Below are positions 1-6,513 of a stretch of 21,977 nucleotides of DNA, piece by piece. Made by a program: the position numbers and the translations under genes. Numbering within the stretch: the stretch's first letter is position 1; each line of letters begins with the position of its first letter. The stretch comes from Alphaproteobacteria bacterium UBA6187 (GTDB lineage Bacteria > Pseudomonadota > Alphaproteobacteria > Rickettsiales > UBA6187), in the NCBI GenBank assembly GCA_002422795.1, contig DITJ01000007.1, positions 1 through 21,977 of the forward strand, given 5' to 3'. The notes below the pieces were generated by a model that searched no databases, had not been told where the DNA came from, and worked only from the letters and a program-made list of their open reading frames with translations.

Positions 1-1141
1 CAGAACCCGCACCAGAACCACGGCCTGGTCCCACCGGAATATTATTTCTTCGGCTCCAACGCATAAAATCTGATACAATCAGGAAGTAGCCGGGAAATTG
101 CATTTTTATGATTACATCAAGCTCAAATTCCAACCGCTCCATATATGGTTTGGCGATTTCCTCTTTCTCGCGATCGCTGGCATTTTCGGGATAAACCTCC
201 TGCATAAGGCGCATCTGCAAACCCTGCCTTGCCACAGCACGAAGTTCATCATTAGCATCCCTACCCTCTTCACATGGAAATTGCGGCAGCATCGGCGCGC
301 GCGAATCCGACATAACGGAGCATCTTTTCGCAATAGTTACTGTATTTGCAATTGCTTCCGGCAAATCGGCAAATAGCCTTTCCATCTCGCTTTGCGATTT
401 AAAATAATGCTCTTTTGTAACTTTTCGGCGGTCAGTTTCAACCGTGTAACGCCCATCAGCTATACATAATAGCGCGTCATGCGCCTCATACATATCCTTA
501 CTTGCAAAATATACATCATTGGTCGCGACCAACAGAATATTAAACTTCTGTGATAGTTCAATAAAATGCGGCTCGGTTTTAGCTTCCGCATCCATCCCGT
601 GGCGGGATAATTCAATATATAACCTATCGCCAAAAACTTCCTTAAAACTGGCAAGGCATTGCTCTGCTTCTTTTTCCTGTCCGTTTAAGAGCATTCTGCC
701 AACTGGCCCTTCCACTCCCCCGGTTAGTAGGATTACACCTTCTGCATATTGCTTTAAATGTGCAATAGTAATATGCGGCTCTTCACCATCAGCCGTTTCA
801 AAAAAAGAGATATGTATAAGTTTCAGCAAATTCTGGTAGCCATCTTTATTTTTGGCTATAAGCACCATTTTATCAAGGGTTTTGCGAAGCTGGTCTTTGC
901 GGACCTTCCCCTCATTCACATCCACCTTCATAACGCAGCCAATTATAGGCTGCACACCTTTGCCAGAAGCCTCTTTAGAAAATTCCAATGAGCCGAATAA
1001 ATTGCCGCTATCTGTGATTGCAACCGCAGGCATGCTATTTTTTATGCACAACCTTACCATTTCATCAGGCGTTATCGCGCCTTCCGACAAAGAGTAGGAG
1101 CTGTGTACGCGTAAATGTATAAAACCTGGCTGCTTGCTCAC
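1..1141 (-). CDS. dnaE: DNA polymerase III subunit alpha, N-terminal part (cut by window edge)
   Basis: Catalytic subunit of the replicative DNA polymerase. About 380 codons are visible in one uninterrupted minus-strand frame, roughly the first third of a typical protein of about 1150 residues. The N-terminus reads FIHLRVHSSYSLSEGAI, the start of the PHP domain with its HxH metal-ligand motif, followed by AVAITDSGNLFG and QPIIGC. The last visible residues, IPVGPGRGSGAGS, are the conserved motif at the beginning of the polymerase domain. I place the start at the GTG at 1141: it gives the usual short leader before FIHLRVHS, and no ATG, GTG or TTG lies in frame just upstream. The nearby ATG at 1149 is out of frame and hits a stop after three codons. 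No strong ribosome-binding site is visible. A candidate promoter lies just upstream (1173-1200). The family assignment is certain; only the exact start is not. Confidence 0.96.
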   Translation of the reverse strand, partial: MSKQPGFIHLRVHSSYSLSEGAITPDEMVRLCIKNSMPAVAITDSGNLFGSLEFSKEASGKGVQPIIGCVMKVDVNEGKVRKDQLRKTLDKMVLIAKNKDGYQNLLKLIHISFFETADGEEPHITIAHLKQYAEGVILLTGGVEGPVGRMLLNGQEKEAEQCLASFKEVFGDRLYIELSRHGMDAEAKTEPHFIELSQKFNILLVATNDVYFASKDMYEAHDALLCIADGRYTVETDRRKVTKEHYFKSQSEMERLFADLPEAIANTVTIAKRCSVMSDSRAPMLPQFPCEEGRDANDELRAVARQGLQMRLMQEVYPENASDREKEEIAKPYMERLEFELDVIIKMQFPGYFLIVSDFMRWSRRNNIPVGPGRGSGAGS

Positions 1142-1151
1142 AAGGACATTA

Positions 1152-1180
1152 TTGACTTTAGGGTTAGTGGTGTGTATAAT
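1152..1180 (+). promoter_or_regulatory. strong sigma-70 promoter pointing into the micropeptide gene (antisense)
   Basis: TTGACT (1152-1157), a 17-bp spacer and a perfect TATAAT (1175-1180). It is one of the best promoter matches in the window, yet no plus-strand protein gene follows. Transcription would start near 1187 and run antisense through the small ORF at 1323-1234, stopping at the hairpin plus T-run at 1277-1311. Confidence 0.6.
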
Positions 1181-1200
1181 TTGTAGGGAAGAGGATGCAA
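1173..1200 (-). promoter_or_regulatory. candidate sigma-70 promoter for dnaE
   Basis: On the minus strand TTGCAT (1200-1195) and TATACA (1178-1173) are separated by 16 bp, placing the transcript start about 25 nt upstream of the dnaE GTG. Its -10 overlaps the -10 of the plus-strand promoter at 1152-1180, so the two would compete for polymerase. Sequence match only. Confidence 0.4.
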
Positions 1201-1311
1201 GCAATTGCCCACATCCCCTTTTTGATCAGGTTTCTAATCTGGGCTTCTAAGTATTTCCCAGATTATCTTCAAGACCAGCCAGGTTAGTGCAAGTAACCTG
1301 GCTATCTTTTT
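1187..1311 (+). ncRNA. candidate antisense RNA to the 29-residue peptide gene
   Basis: Inferred from a strong promoter at 1152-1180 and an intrinsic terminator ending at 1311. The predicted RNA of about 125 nt contains three hairpins: an imperfect one at 1189-1220 followed by three Ts, TAATCTGGG paired with CCCAGATTA around 1236-1266, and the terminator AGCCAGGTTA/TAACCTGGCT (1277-1303). It covers almost the whole peptide ORF on the opposite strand (all but its first codons) and all its likely 3' part. This is the geometry of a type I antitoxin RNA. No RNA family was recognised. Confidence 0.4.
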
Positions 1312-1323
1312 GATAAGGTTCAT
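1234..1323 (-). CDS. 29-residue amphipathic membrane-type micropeptide (type I toxin-like)
   Basis: A complete short ORF: ATG at 1323, TAG at 1234-1236. It opens MNLIKKIARLL, continues with the hydrophobic core TWLVLKIIWEIL and ends in a short polar tail RSPD. The peptide is a single amphipathic/hydrophobic helix with three lysines or arginines near the N-terminus and two tryptophans, the typical make-up of small membrane-active type I toxins. Start choice is supported by a good ribosome-binding site, AGAGGA, 5 nt upstream (1329-1334). A candidate promoter lies at 1445-1472 and the leader of about 115 nt is structured. The opposite strand carries a promoter and terminator that would make a fully complementary RNA. 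I do not recognise the peptide from a named family. It could instead be a leader peptide upstream of dnaE, since no clear minus-strand terminator separates them. Confidence 0.5.
   Translation of the reverse strand: MNLIKKIARLLALTWLVLKIIWEILRSPD
1277..1311 (+). terminator. intrinsic terminator of the putative antisense RNA
   Basis: A perfect 10-bp stem, AGCCAGGTTA (1277-1286) with TAACCTGGCT (1294-1303), has a 7-nt loop and is followed within 3 nt by TTTTT (1307-1311). It lies inside the coding sequence of the minus-strand peptide, so the hairpin also constrains the peptide codons. Confidence 0.55.
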
Positions 1324-1378
1324 ATTTTTCCTCTATTAAAGGTTAATATTCCCACCAAAAAGCAGATTACCGCTTCAA

Positions 1379-1424
1379 GCCTAAACTCCCTACGGATTTA
1401 CCCGCCGTTTGGCAGGGCTTAGGG
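1379..1424 (-). promoter_or_regulatory. structured 5' leader of the micropeptide transcript
   Basis: On the minus strand CCTAA pairs with TTAGG across the segment, CCCT with AGGG inside it, and GCC-AAAC-GGC forms a small internal hairpin. The same CCTAAGCC can also pair with GGCTT just outside, so two alternative folds exist. Long structured leaders that hide the ribosome-binding site are usual in type I toxin mRNAs. I recognise no riboswitch class. Confidence 0.3.
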
Positions 1425-1444
1425 TTTTACCCCCTTGCATGAGC

Positions 1445-1472
1445 ATCATACAAAAGCTTAGTGATTAATCAA
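1445..1472 (-). promoter_or_regulatory. candidate promoter of the micropeptide gene
   Basis: On the minus strand TTGATT (1472-1467), 16 bp, TATGAT (1450-1445). The -35 is embedded in a perfect inverted repeat, TAATCAACC (1466-1474) and GGTTGATTA (1482-1490) with a 7-nt loop, which could act as an operator or as a hairpin blocking read-through. Confidence 0.35.
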
Positions 1473-1529
1473 CCCAATACAGGTTGATTAGCAGGGTCAC
1501 CTCATAAATTTTTATAGCATTTCCTAATT

Positions 1530-1888
1530 AACCCGAGTAACGCTTAAGCTTCAATTAAAAAAGCTCTGATTTATCGCGGTGTTCTGTCATAATTCCATAC
1601 AAATAATAATGTTTGAAATCTTTATATGGGCTGAAATGAAATAATATTTCGATCAGCAGAATCTCACTAAGGCTAAGGTAGCCCTCGCGATTACGCGATT
1701 TAACGGAGGGCAATAAATGATTTTTTTGCGATGATTTGTACAATTTGCAAAAATCATCAAGACAGGCGTATAATGCTGTGATATCTATATTCATGGCTAA
1801 ACTACTTGTTTATATTCCGCAATAAAAGCAGCAGCTTAGCCACCTAAAAACTTAAATGCAAAAGTTTTCCTTAAGCGTTACTCGGGTT
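1530..1888 (-). mobile_element. internally deleted IS982-type insertion sequence
   Basis: Perfect 19-bp terminal inverted repeats: AACCCGAGTAACGCTTAAG at 1530-1548 and its complement at 1870-1888. They enclose only 359 bp instead of about 1 kb. Possible 3-bp flanking duplication ATT/ATT. The interior holds only the N-terminal quarter of a transposase. The same end sequence recurs in the palindrome at 13192-13255. Confidence 0.75.
1555..1794 (-). pseudogene. IS982-family transposase, N-terminal remnant
   Basis: 79 codons starting at a clean ATG (1794). The sequence MNIDITALYACLDDFCKLYK, then SRNREGYLSLSEILLIEILFHFSP and YKDFKHYYLYGI, matches the N-terminal region of IS982-family DDE transposases as I know them. 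A complete enzyme is close to 300 residues and carries the catalytic acidic triad further along; here the frame ends at DKSELF immediately before the element's inverted repeat, so all catalytic residues are missing and the element cannot move by itself. It lies wholly inside the 359-bp element bounded by the inverted repeats. Confidence 0.75.
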
Positions 1889-1890
1889 AT

Positions 1891-1996
1891 TTTAATCAAT
1901 TTAATTGCCGTCCATATAGAATACCACTAAATTAAGCTGTAATCTTAGCAGATAAAATACCGCACGAATCGCGCATCTTTTCCTCAGAGAAGTCAT
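1891..1996 (-). repeat. Tn3-transposase-tail repeat, copy 1 (copy 2 at 9296-9401)
   Basis: 106 bp matching 9296-9401 with five mismatches. It encodes, on the minus strand, the last residues of a Tn3-family transposase (EEKMRDSCGILSAKITA then stop at 1932-1934) plus about 40 bp beyond the stop. The IS982 remnant abuts one end (1889-1890), and the similarity stops abruptly at 1996. Confidence 0.7.
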
Positions 1997-2179
1997 TGCT
2001 GCTTTATAAAATAGCAAAAATACCCCAAATTCTGTATAAAAACCACTGTCGTATTATTCCGATATACTAAAACATGCAACGATAAGACTTTCGAGTATGT
2101 CGGTATGTATTTGCTGTTTCCAGTGAGAACGAACGTAAATACTAAATTACTATGGCTACTTTGGTACCTTTATAACTTT
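1997..2179. other. intergenic, no gene seen
   Basis: Downstream of the response regulator gene. I see no convincing ORF, RNA or T-tailed hairpin here; it contains only AT-rich unstructured sequence between the Tn3 remnant and the regulator stop codon. Confidence 0.5.
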
Positions 2180-2587
2180 TTACCCAACATTGTGCTTTGC
2201 ATCCTGAATCGCACTTTTTACGACATCCAGCATTACATCGTCATCATATGGCTTTGATAAATACCTGTAAACACCCATCCGAATCGCCTCATATTTACGT
2301 CCAGATGAAGTTACAGCGGTCTGCATAATTACAGGTATTTTATTGAAGCGTTCATCACCTTTAATTATTTTTAGAAATTCCATACCATCCAGACGCGGCA
2401 TCATGCGATCAAGAATTATTACCGATATACTTAAGTAATATTGATCAAGTTTTTGTAGCGCAACATCTCCATCATTTGCAGTAATTACTTCATATCCCGC
2501 AGCTGTCAGGTATTCCACTAAAATATCCATATTAATAGGATCATCCTCAACAACTAAAATTTTGATTCCAGAATGTTGGTTATGCAT
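2180..2587 (-). CDS. single-domain response regulator (CheY-like receiver)
   Basis: A stand-alone receiver domain of 135 residues with no output domain. The receiver landmarks are present: the acidic pocket EDD after IKILVV, the phospho-acceptor aspartate in VIILDRMMPRLDG, the switch threonine in VIMQTAV, and the conserved lysine in YLSKPYD. I choose the ATG at 2587 over the TTG at 2602 because GAGGAAA sits just upstream of it. This start overlaps the histidine kinase stop codon by 8 nt, so translation is probably coupled and the kinase at 2580-4451 is the obvious phosphodonor. Without an output domain it probably acts by protein contact or as a phosphorelay intermediate, which is inference. 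No terminator is evident downstream. Confidence 0.93.
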   Translation of the reverse strand: MHNQHSGIKILVVEDDPINMDILVEYLTAAGYEVITANDGDVALQKLDQYYLSISVIILDRMMPRLDGMEFLKIIKGDERFNKIPVIMQTAVTSSGRKYEAIRMGVYRYLSKPYDDDVMLDVVKSAIQDAKHNVG

Positions 2588-4451
2588 AGGTTTCCTCATC
2601 AAAGACTGTAATTGGTATATCCGTTGGAATTAGAATTTTGAATATAGTTCCAAGGGGCTGACGATTCTCTGCCCATATAAATCCGCTATGTGCCTCCACA
2701 ATCTGACGACATATAGCAAGCCCAAGGCCCGTACCACCAGCACCAGTCTTGGTTTTACTGCTTTGTATAAATTTATCAAATACTTTTTCCAGCTCTTCAT
2801 ATGGAATGCCGATTCCGCTATCAGCAATACTGCATAACATTGCCGGTTTTTTACCATTGATTGCCTGTATACTGGAATCTTCAAGTGTAATATTTATAGC
2901 CCCATGCACTGGAGTAAATTTAATAGCATTTGATAGCACATTTACTATAACTTGGGTTATTTGGTTTTTATCAAAAACCAGTGATGTATTTTTGGCTTTT
3001 GTTATTGTCGTAATTTTAATTTCCTTTTGCTGCGCAAGCAAGGAAAGTTCCGCCTGGCTATGATCAATAACGGTTCTTAAGTCAGTTTTTTCGAATTCAA
3101 ATTCCGATTTACCAGACTCAAGTTTAGATAGATCCAATAATGCATTCACAAGCGATAATTGGCGCCTTCCGGAGATTTGAATATTATTAAAATATTTACT
3201 GAATTTTTCAGGGTCTATGTTATCCAGGTTCTTTTTACCCATACTGGAATAACTTAGTATTGCATGAATAGGGGTGCGCAGTTCATGTGACATATTCGAT
3301 AGGAACTCTGATTTAGCTATATTTGCGAGTTCCGCTGCCGTTTTTGCTGCAATTATATCACGATGCTGCATCTCCATCTTACTTCCAACCCTTCGTATTA
3401 TATAAATAAAAAACATAATCGCAAAAATTAACGCCGCAAAATTAAAGGCAATAATTTTGATTTTCTTATCAGTATAACTATCTATCCTTGCAGCAAATAA
3501 TATATCCAGCTCATCCATGGCCGCATTACAAAGGTTTACAGCCGCAGTTCTGGTTCTAAATACTGCTTCCTGCACCTCAATTATATTGCCTTTTTTTGCG
3601 GTAAAATTCTTTAATTTATCGATAAGAACTGTATTAGAATCCACATAAATCTTAAGTAGCGGTTCCAGATTCTTTTGTAATGTCGGGCTTATGCCATAAA
3701 AATTCTTATCTTCCTTAAATGCTGTATTAAAATCCGCTTTTATCCTATCCATATCGGATTCTTGTAACATTTTGGCGATGCTACTGAATTCAATTTTTCT
3801 ATCTATTGTAAGTGTGTCGTTGGATTCTTCGTCCATTGGTATAAGCATGCTACCAATTTCACCAAGCCTGTCTATAGCTTTAGGCAGGCTTAAAAGGGTA
3901 ACATCCATTACATAGTAACTATCCAAATCCGGGTCGAGAATCAGGTTTGATTGGTCGCCCCCATAAGTTATCATGCCTCTTATAGTAGATATCATGTCAT
4001 GATAATCTTTTGTAACATCGGTATGGTTAATGCGGCTGGTTTTCTCTTTTAGCTCCTCCCACTGATCTGATACCTTACCTAATTCCAGGTTTTCCCTTTT
4101 TGTACTGGTAAGCTCTTCCTGCGTGAATTTTAACGCAACACCAACAGTTGGCTGCAGCTCCCGAAGAACTGCAAAAGATTTACTTATCTGGCTTTCTACC
4201 CGCCAAATTTCAGCTTTGTTAAACTTTCCTTCAAGTGTGCCAGATTGAACCAGTTGCCTGTGCTTAATTATGTCATTTAACAGCGCTACCAAAGGCCGTT
4301 GATAAATATTACCAAGTGTTTCTTGCCGTGCAAATTTGATATAGCTATCGTTACTGCGCTCAAAGGCAATTATAGCCGTTATAAATATAATAACAAAGAA
4401 CAAGCCACTTAAATAAAGATTCTTGTAAATATTTTTTTTATTATCAATCAT
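2580..4451 (-). CDS. membrane sensor histidine kinase
   Basis: 623 residues. A first membrane helix (about 12-30) and a second (about 333-352) bracket a helical extracytoplasmic domain of about 300 residues containing SNLILDPDLDSYYVMD, a motif I associate with helical sensor domains of kinases and chemoreceptors. After a short linker comes HisKA with the phospho-accepting His389 in SNMSHELRTP. The HATPase domain follows: N box NVLSNAIKFTP (about 504-514), G1 box DSGIGIP (544-550) and G2 box GTGLGLAICRQ (573-583). All catalytic features are intact, and there is no fused receiver. The gene overlaps its upstream neighbour by 8 nt and the downstream response regulator by 8 nt, so the three form a tightly coupled operon. 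The ligand cannot be told from the sequence. Confidence 0.95.
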   Translation of the reverse strand: MIDNKKNIYKNLYLSGLFFVIIFITAIIAFERSNDSYIKFARQETLGNIYQRPLVALLNDIIKHRQLVQSGTLEGKFNKAEIWRVESQISKSFAVLRELQPTVGVALKFTQEELTSTKRENLELGKVSDQWEELKEKTSRINHTDVTKDYHDMISTIRGMITYGGDQSNLILDPDLDSYYVMDVTLLSLPKAIDRLGEIGSMLIPMDEESNDTLTIDRKIEFSSIAKMLQESDMDRIKADFNTAFKEDKNFYGISPTLQKNLEPLLKIYVDSNTVLIDKLKNFTAKKGNIIEVQEAVFRTRTAAVNLCNAAMDELDILFAARIDSYTDKKIKIIAFNFAALIFAIMFFIYIIRRVGSKMEMQHRDIIAAKTAAELANIAKSEFLSNMSHELRTPIHAILSYSSMGKKNLDNIDPEKFSKYFNNIQISGRRQLSLVNALLDLSKLESGKSEFEFEKTDLRTVIDHSQAELSLLAQQKEIKITTITKAKNTSLVFDKNQITQVIVNVLSNAIKFTPVHGAINITLEDSSIQAINGKKPAMLCSIADSGIGIPYEELEKVFDKFIQSSKTKTGAGGTGLGLAICRQIVEAHSGFIWAENRQPLGTIFKILIPTDIPITVFDEETYA

Positions 4452-4869
4452 TTACTATACTCGGATATAGGTTTTCCATTTTTTGGGAGAGGCTTTTAAC
4501 AGTTGTACCTATAGTATAGTTTCTTTCAATATCATCCTGCAATATAGATACGCTAGAAATTTTAAAGGTCATTCCTGGAATCTGACCTTCTAAACTACTA
4601 AAAATATTAGTTACTTTTTCTAGCCTTCCTTGCGCAAGAGAATTTTGCAATGTTTTGCCCATGCCCCTTTCAAATACAGGATTGCCAAAAAGCATTTCCC
4701 TTTCTGCTTGCGAATAATGGGCATAATCTATAATAAAACTGCCATCTTGCTGCAAATGGACGCTACCCATTTTTACATGTTCTTTAGTATTTACGCGAGG
4801 AAGTACGTATGGTGGAATAATTTCTTCAAGTGTTTTGGATATTTTAGTTAACTGTTCTTTGCTAAGCAT
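4444..4869 (-). CDS. hypothetical protein, first gene of the two-component operon
   Basis: 141 residues, no signal peptide, no membrane segment, and no family I recognise. The sequence is mixed alpha/beta in character, with MGSVHLQQDGSFIIDYAHYS near the N-terminus and a polar C-terminus. It begins with ATG and its stop overlaps the kinase start by 8 nt (ATGATTGA), the same overlap length as between kinase and regulator, so it is very likely made together with them. A cytoplasmic partner or modulator of the kinase or the response regulator is the natural guess, but nothing in the sequence proves it. The promoter candidate at 4898-4926 would start the operon. Confidence 0.75.
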   Translation of the reverse strand: MLSKEQLTKISKTLEEIIPPYVLPRVNTKEHVKMGSVHLQQDGSFIIDYAHYSQAEREMLFGNPVFERGMGKTLQNSLAQGRLEKVTNIFSSLEGQIPGMTFKISSVSILQDDIERNYTIGTTVKSLSQKMENLYPSIVND

Positions 4870-4897
4870 AAATATGTACGCATTTGGACAATTAGGT

Positions 4898-4926
4898 TAT
4901 ATACCGTACAATTGTAACATAAACAA
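4898..4926 (-). promoter_or_regulatory. candidate promoter of the three-gene two-component operon
   Basis: On the minus strand TTGTTT (4926-4921), a 17-bp spacer and TATATA (4903-4898), giving a start about 20-25 nt upstream of the first ATG. The spacer contains the near-palindrome GTACAATTGTAA. Sequence match only. Confidence 0.45.
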
Positions 4927-5068
4927 TTCAAAGAATCCAATGATATAAATTTTTAAATGACATTAATAATTGTTATAAAGCTTATAAATAATTTACTGAT
5001 TTTGTCGGCGTAAATTTATAAATAAATCACGCCGTTATTTTGCCGATAATTCCAATGGACAAAAACCT
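4927..5068 (+). other. AT-rich intergenic region ahead of an orphan terminator
   Basis: No protein-coding frame is credible here. It contains a short hairpin, CGGCGT/ACGCCG (around 5007-5035), followed by a T-rich stretch. Because a strong plus-strand terminator follows at 5069-5106 with no plus-strand gene before it, the segment may encode a small RNA. I recognise no family. Confidence 0.25.
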
Positions 5069-5106
5069 AATCCCGTGCTTTTACATAAAGCACGGGATTG
5101 TTTTTT
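5069..5106 (+). terminator. strong intrinsic terminator, no obvious upstream gene
   Basis: Perfect 13-bp stem, AATCCCGTGCTTT (5069-5081) with its complement (5087-5099), 5-nt loop, followed by GTTTTTT (5100-5106). Orientation is plus. All annotated genes upstream of it are on the minus strand. Confidence 0.75.
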
Positions 5107-5181
5107 AAGATGCGCTACCATATGCTCCGGCGAGTCTGGAGAAATTTTCAACGCGAACGGTGGATCAATTTTGAATGCGTA

Positions 5182-5211
5182 TTGACAGTTGAATGAATAG
5201 TAAATTGTAAT
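5182..5211 (+). promoter_or_regulatory. candidate promoter of the TorF-family gene
   Basis: A consensus TTGACA (5182-5187), an 18-bp spacer and TGTAAT (5206-5211). The start of transcription would be near 5218, giving a leader of about 60 nt. The -10 region abuts the left inverted repeat (5220-5237). Confidence 0.5.
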
Positions 5212-5219
5212 AATTCTCG

Positions 5220-5237
5220 ATTCATGCAACAAAGCTC
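5220..5237 (-). repeat. left inverted repeat flanking the TorF-family gene
   Basis: ATTCATGCAACAAAGCTC, the complement of GAGCTTTGTTGCATGAAT. A copy with one mismatch sits in the opposite orientation at 6042-6059, and a third with one inserted T at 9152-9170. Similarity extends weakly outward into AATTnTnACAATTT. These look like ends of an insertion sequence, but I see no transposase. Confidence 0.5.
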
Positions 5238-5278
5238 CCAATAGCTGAACATTTTAACCTGATTAAATAAGGATATTT

Positions 5279-6019
5279 ATGAAAAAGAATTTATTAAAAG
5301 CTGCGGTGATTACTGGAATATTAAGCGCAGCACTTACAGCCCATGCAGATGATAGCAAACCATTATCAGAATTATTAAATGGCAAGTTTACCGGCAGTGT
5401 AGGAGGAGTGAGCGATTATAAATTTCGTGGCATTTCACAAACCTCCGAAGCACCAGCTATTCAAGGTAATATAGATTTTGTACATAATAGCGGTGTAAAA
5501 GTTGGTGTGTGGGGATCAAATGTTGATTTTGGCGGCACTAGTGATGCTTCTTTAGAAACGGATATATATACTTCCTATACACATTCATTTAACAAATTAA
5601 CTACCGAAGCAGGCCTAATTTATTTTGCCTATCAAGGTGCAAAATCCATCAACAATTATAACTATACCGAAGTTTATGGTAGTGCTGGTTATGATTTTGG
5701 CATGGTTGAAGTAACTGCATCTCTAAATTATTCCCCAGACTTTTTTGCAGCATCTGGCGTTGCTTATTATCCTAAATTTTACATAAAAGCGCCGCTACCT
5801 AAAGGTTTTGCAGTAGATGTGTCTGTGGGTCGCCAATATATCGATAATAATTCGAGATATGGCGTACCTGATTATACCGATTGGTCAGTTGGTGTTTCTT
5901 ACGCCATCGAAGATTTTACCATTAAGGTGCAATATGTAGGCACAAATCTGAATAATACTCAGTGCGCCTTAGATGCATGCGAAGGTAAAGGATTAGTTAG
6001 CATTTCAAAAGCGTTTTAA
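5279..6019 (+). CDS. TorF-family putative porin (Gcw_chp outer-membrane protein)
   Basis: 246 residues with a cleavable signal peptide (MKKNLLKAAVITGILSAALTAHA, cut before DDSK). The mature part opens FTGSVGGVSDYKFRGISQTSEAPAIQGN, the hallmark of the Gcw_chp/TorF family of outer-membrane beta-barrel proteins. It then alternates amphipathic strands rich in Tyr and Gly, and ends in a C-terminal phenylalanine (SISKAF) as expected for BAM-dependent insertion. Function in the family is not well defined. Two cysteines near the end (QCALDACEG) could form a loop disulfide. The ATG is preceded by AAGGA at proper spacing and by a good promoter. The gene stands alone between two minus-strand blocks and is bracketed by inverted repeats, suggesting past mobile-element activity. 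Confidence 0.88.
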   Translation: MKKNLLKAAVITGILSAALTAHADDSKPLSELLNGKFTGSVGGVSDYKFRGISQTSEAPAIQGNIDFVHNSGVKVGVWGSNVDFGGTSDASLETDIYTSYTHSFNKLTTEAGLIYFAYQGAKSINNYNYTEVYGSAGYDFGMVEVTASLNYSPDFFAASGVAYYPKFYIKAPLPKGFAVDVSVGRQYIDNNSRYGVPDYTDWSVGVSYAIEDFTIKVQYVGTNLNNTQCALDACEGKGLVSISKAF

Positions 6020-6024
6020 TACTT

Positions 6025-6051
6025 AGCTCCCTATCCTTTTTGAGCTTTTTT
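6025..6051 (+). terminator. weak intrinsic terminator after the TorF-family gene
   Basis: AGCTC (6025-6029) pairs with GAGCT (6042-6046) across a 12-nt loop and runs into a T tract (TTTTTT to 6051). The right arm is also the tip of the right inverted repeat. A further perfect 7-bp hairpin, GAAATTG-TAA-CAATTTC, follows just downstream. Confidence 0.4.
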
Positions 6052-6059
6052 GCATGAAT
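6042..6059 (+). repeat. right inverted repeat flanking the TorF-family gene
   Basis: GAGCTTTTTTGCATGAAT, 17 of 18 identical to the complement of 5220-5237. Both tips (GAGC) face the gene, and the bodies of the two repeats point away from it. Confidence 0.5.
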
Positions 6060-6188
6060 AGGAAATTGTAACAATTTCTGGTGTAAATTTAAGATAAGGC
6101 AGGTAGATTTTTTATACTGCCAATAATTTAAGACGCCAGTGCTGCACGACATTTCTATCCGGGTATTTTATTGAGGTTTACTAGAAAG

Positions 6189-6512
6189 TTAACCTCCTAT
6201 AACTGGGGAGTCGGGATTTTGATTTAGGCTTTGATTGTGTAGCATTCCAACCCACTCTCCAGGATGAATATCAGATTGCAAACCTTCTGCTTTTGGTTTC
6301 ATATTTGATTGTGCTATATGAGTCTCTAATTTCTCCTTAATTTCCGAAGGGGTTTGTCCAGTTATAGTCAATTTTGTGAAGTTACCTGAACTAGGCGTAG
6401 ACGGCATACTAATACTAGCTGAGCTTCCAAGAATTTCCTTTAAGCTTTCCTGTGGAATAAGGCCGTCTCCAGGTAACGTTACATTAATGCCGCCATTTTG
6501 TTTGATTCCCAT
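6189..6512 (-). CDS. hypothetical protein
   Basis: 107 residues starting MGIKQNGGINVTLPGDGL. It has no signal peptide, membrane helix or motif I recognise, and is moderately polar with a central segment FTKLTITGQTPSEIKEKLETHI that looks like a strand followed by a helix. The ATG at 6512 is one nucleotide beyond the stop codon of the DUF3800 fragment at 6514-6681, so it may be translated by coupling from that frame or be a fused downstream remnant. There is no clear ribosome-binding site of its own. It could be a genuine small gene or a leftover of a decaying accessory region. Confidence 0.45.
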   Translation of the reverse strand: MGIKQNGGINVTLPGDGLIPQESLKEILGSSASISMPSTPSSGNFTKLTITGQTPSEIKEKLETHIAQSNMKPKAEGLQSDIHPGEWVGMLHNQSLNQNPDSPVIGG

Positions 6513-6513
6513 T

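Noticed and set aside
98..1097. Several plus- and minus-strand ORFs of 60-106 codons
   Set aside because: They lie inside the dnaE coding sequence in other frames; the dnaE frame is continuous and has recognisable motifs.
5035..5241. Minus-strand ORF of 68 codons
   Set aside because: It runs through the strong plus-strand terminator hairpin, the porin promoter and an inverted repeat; the sequence resembles no protein and has no ribosome-binding site that I can see.
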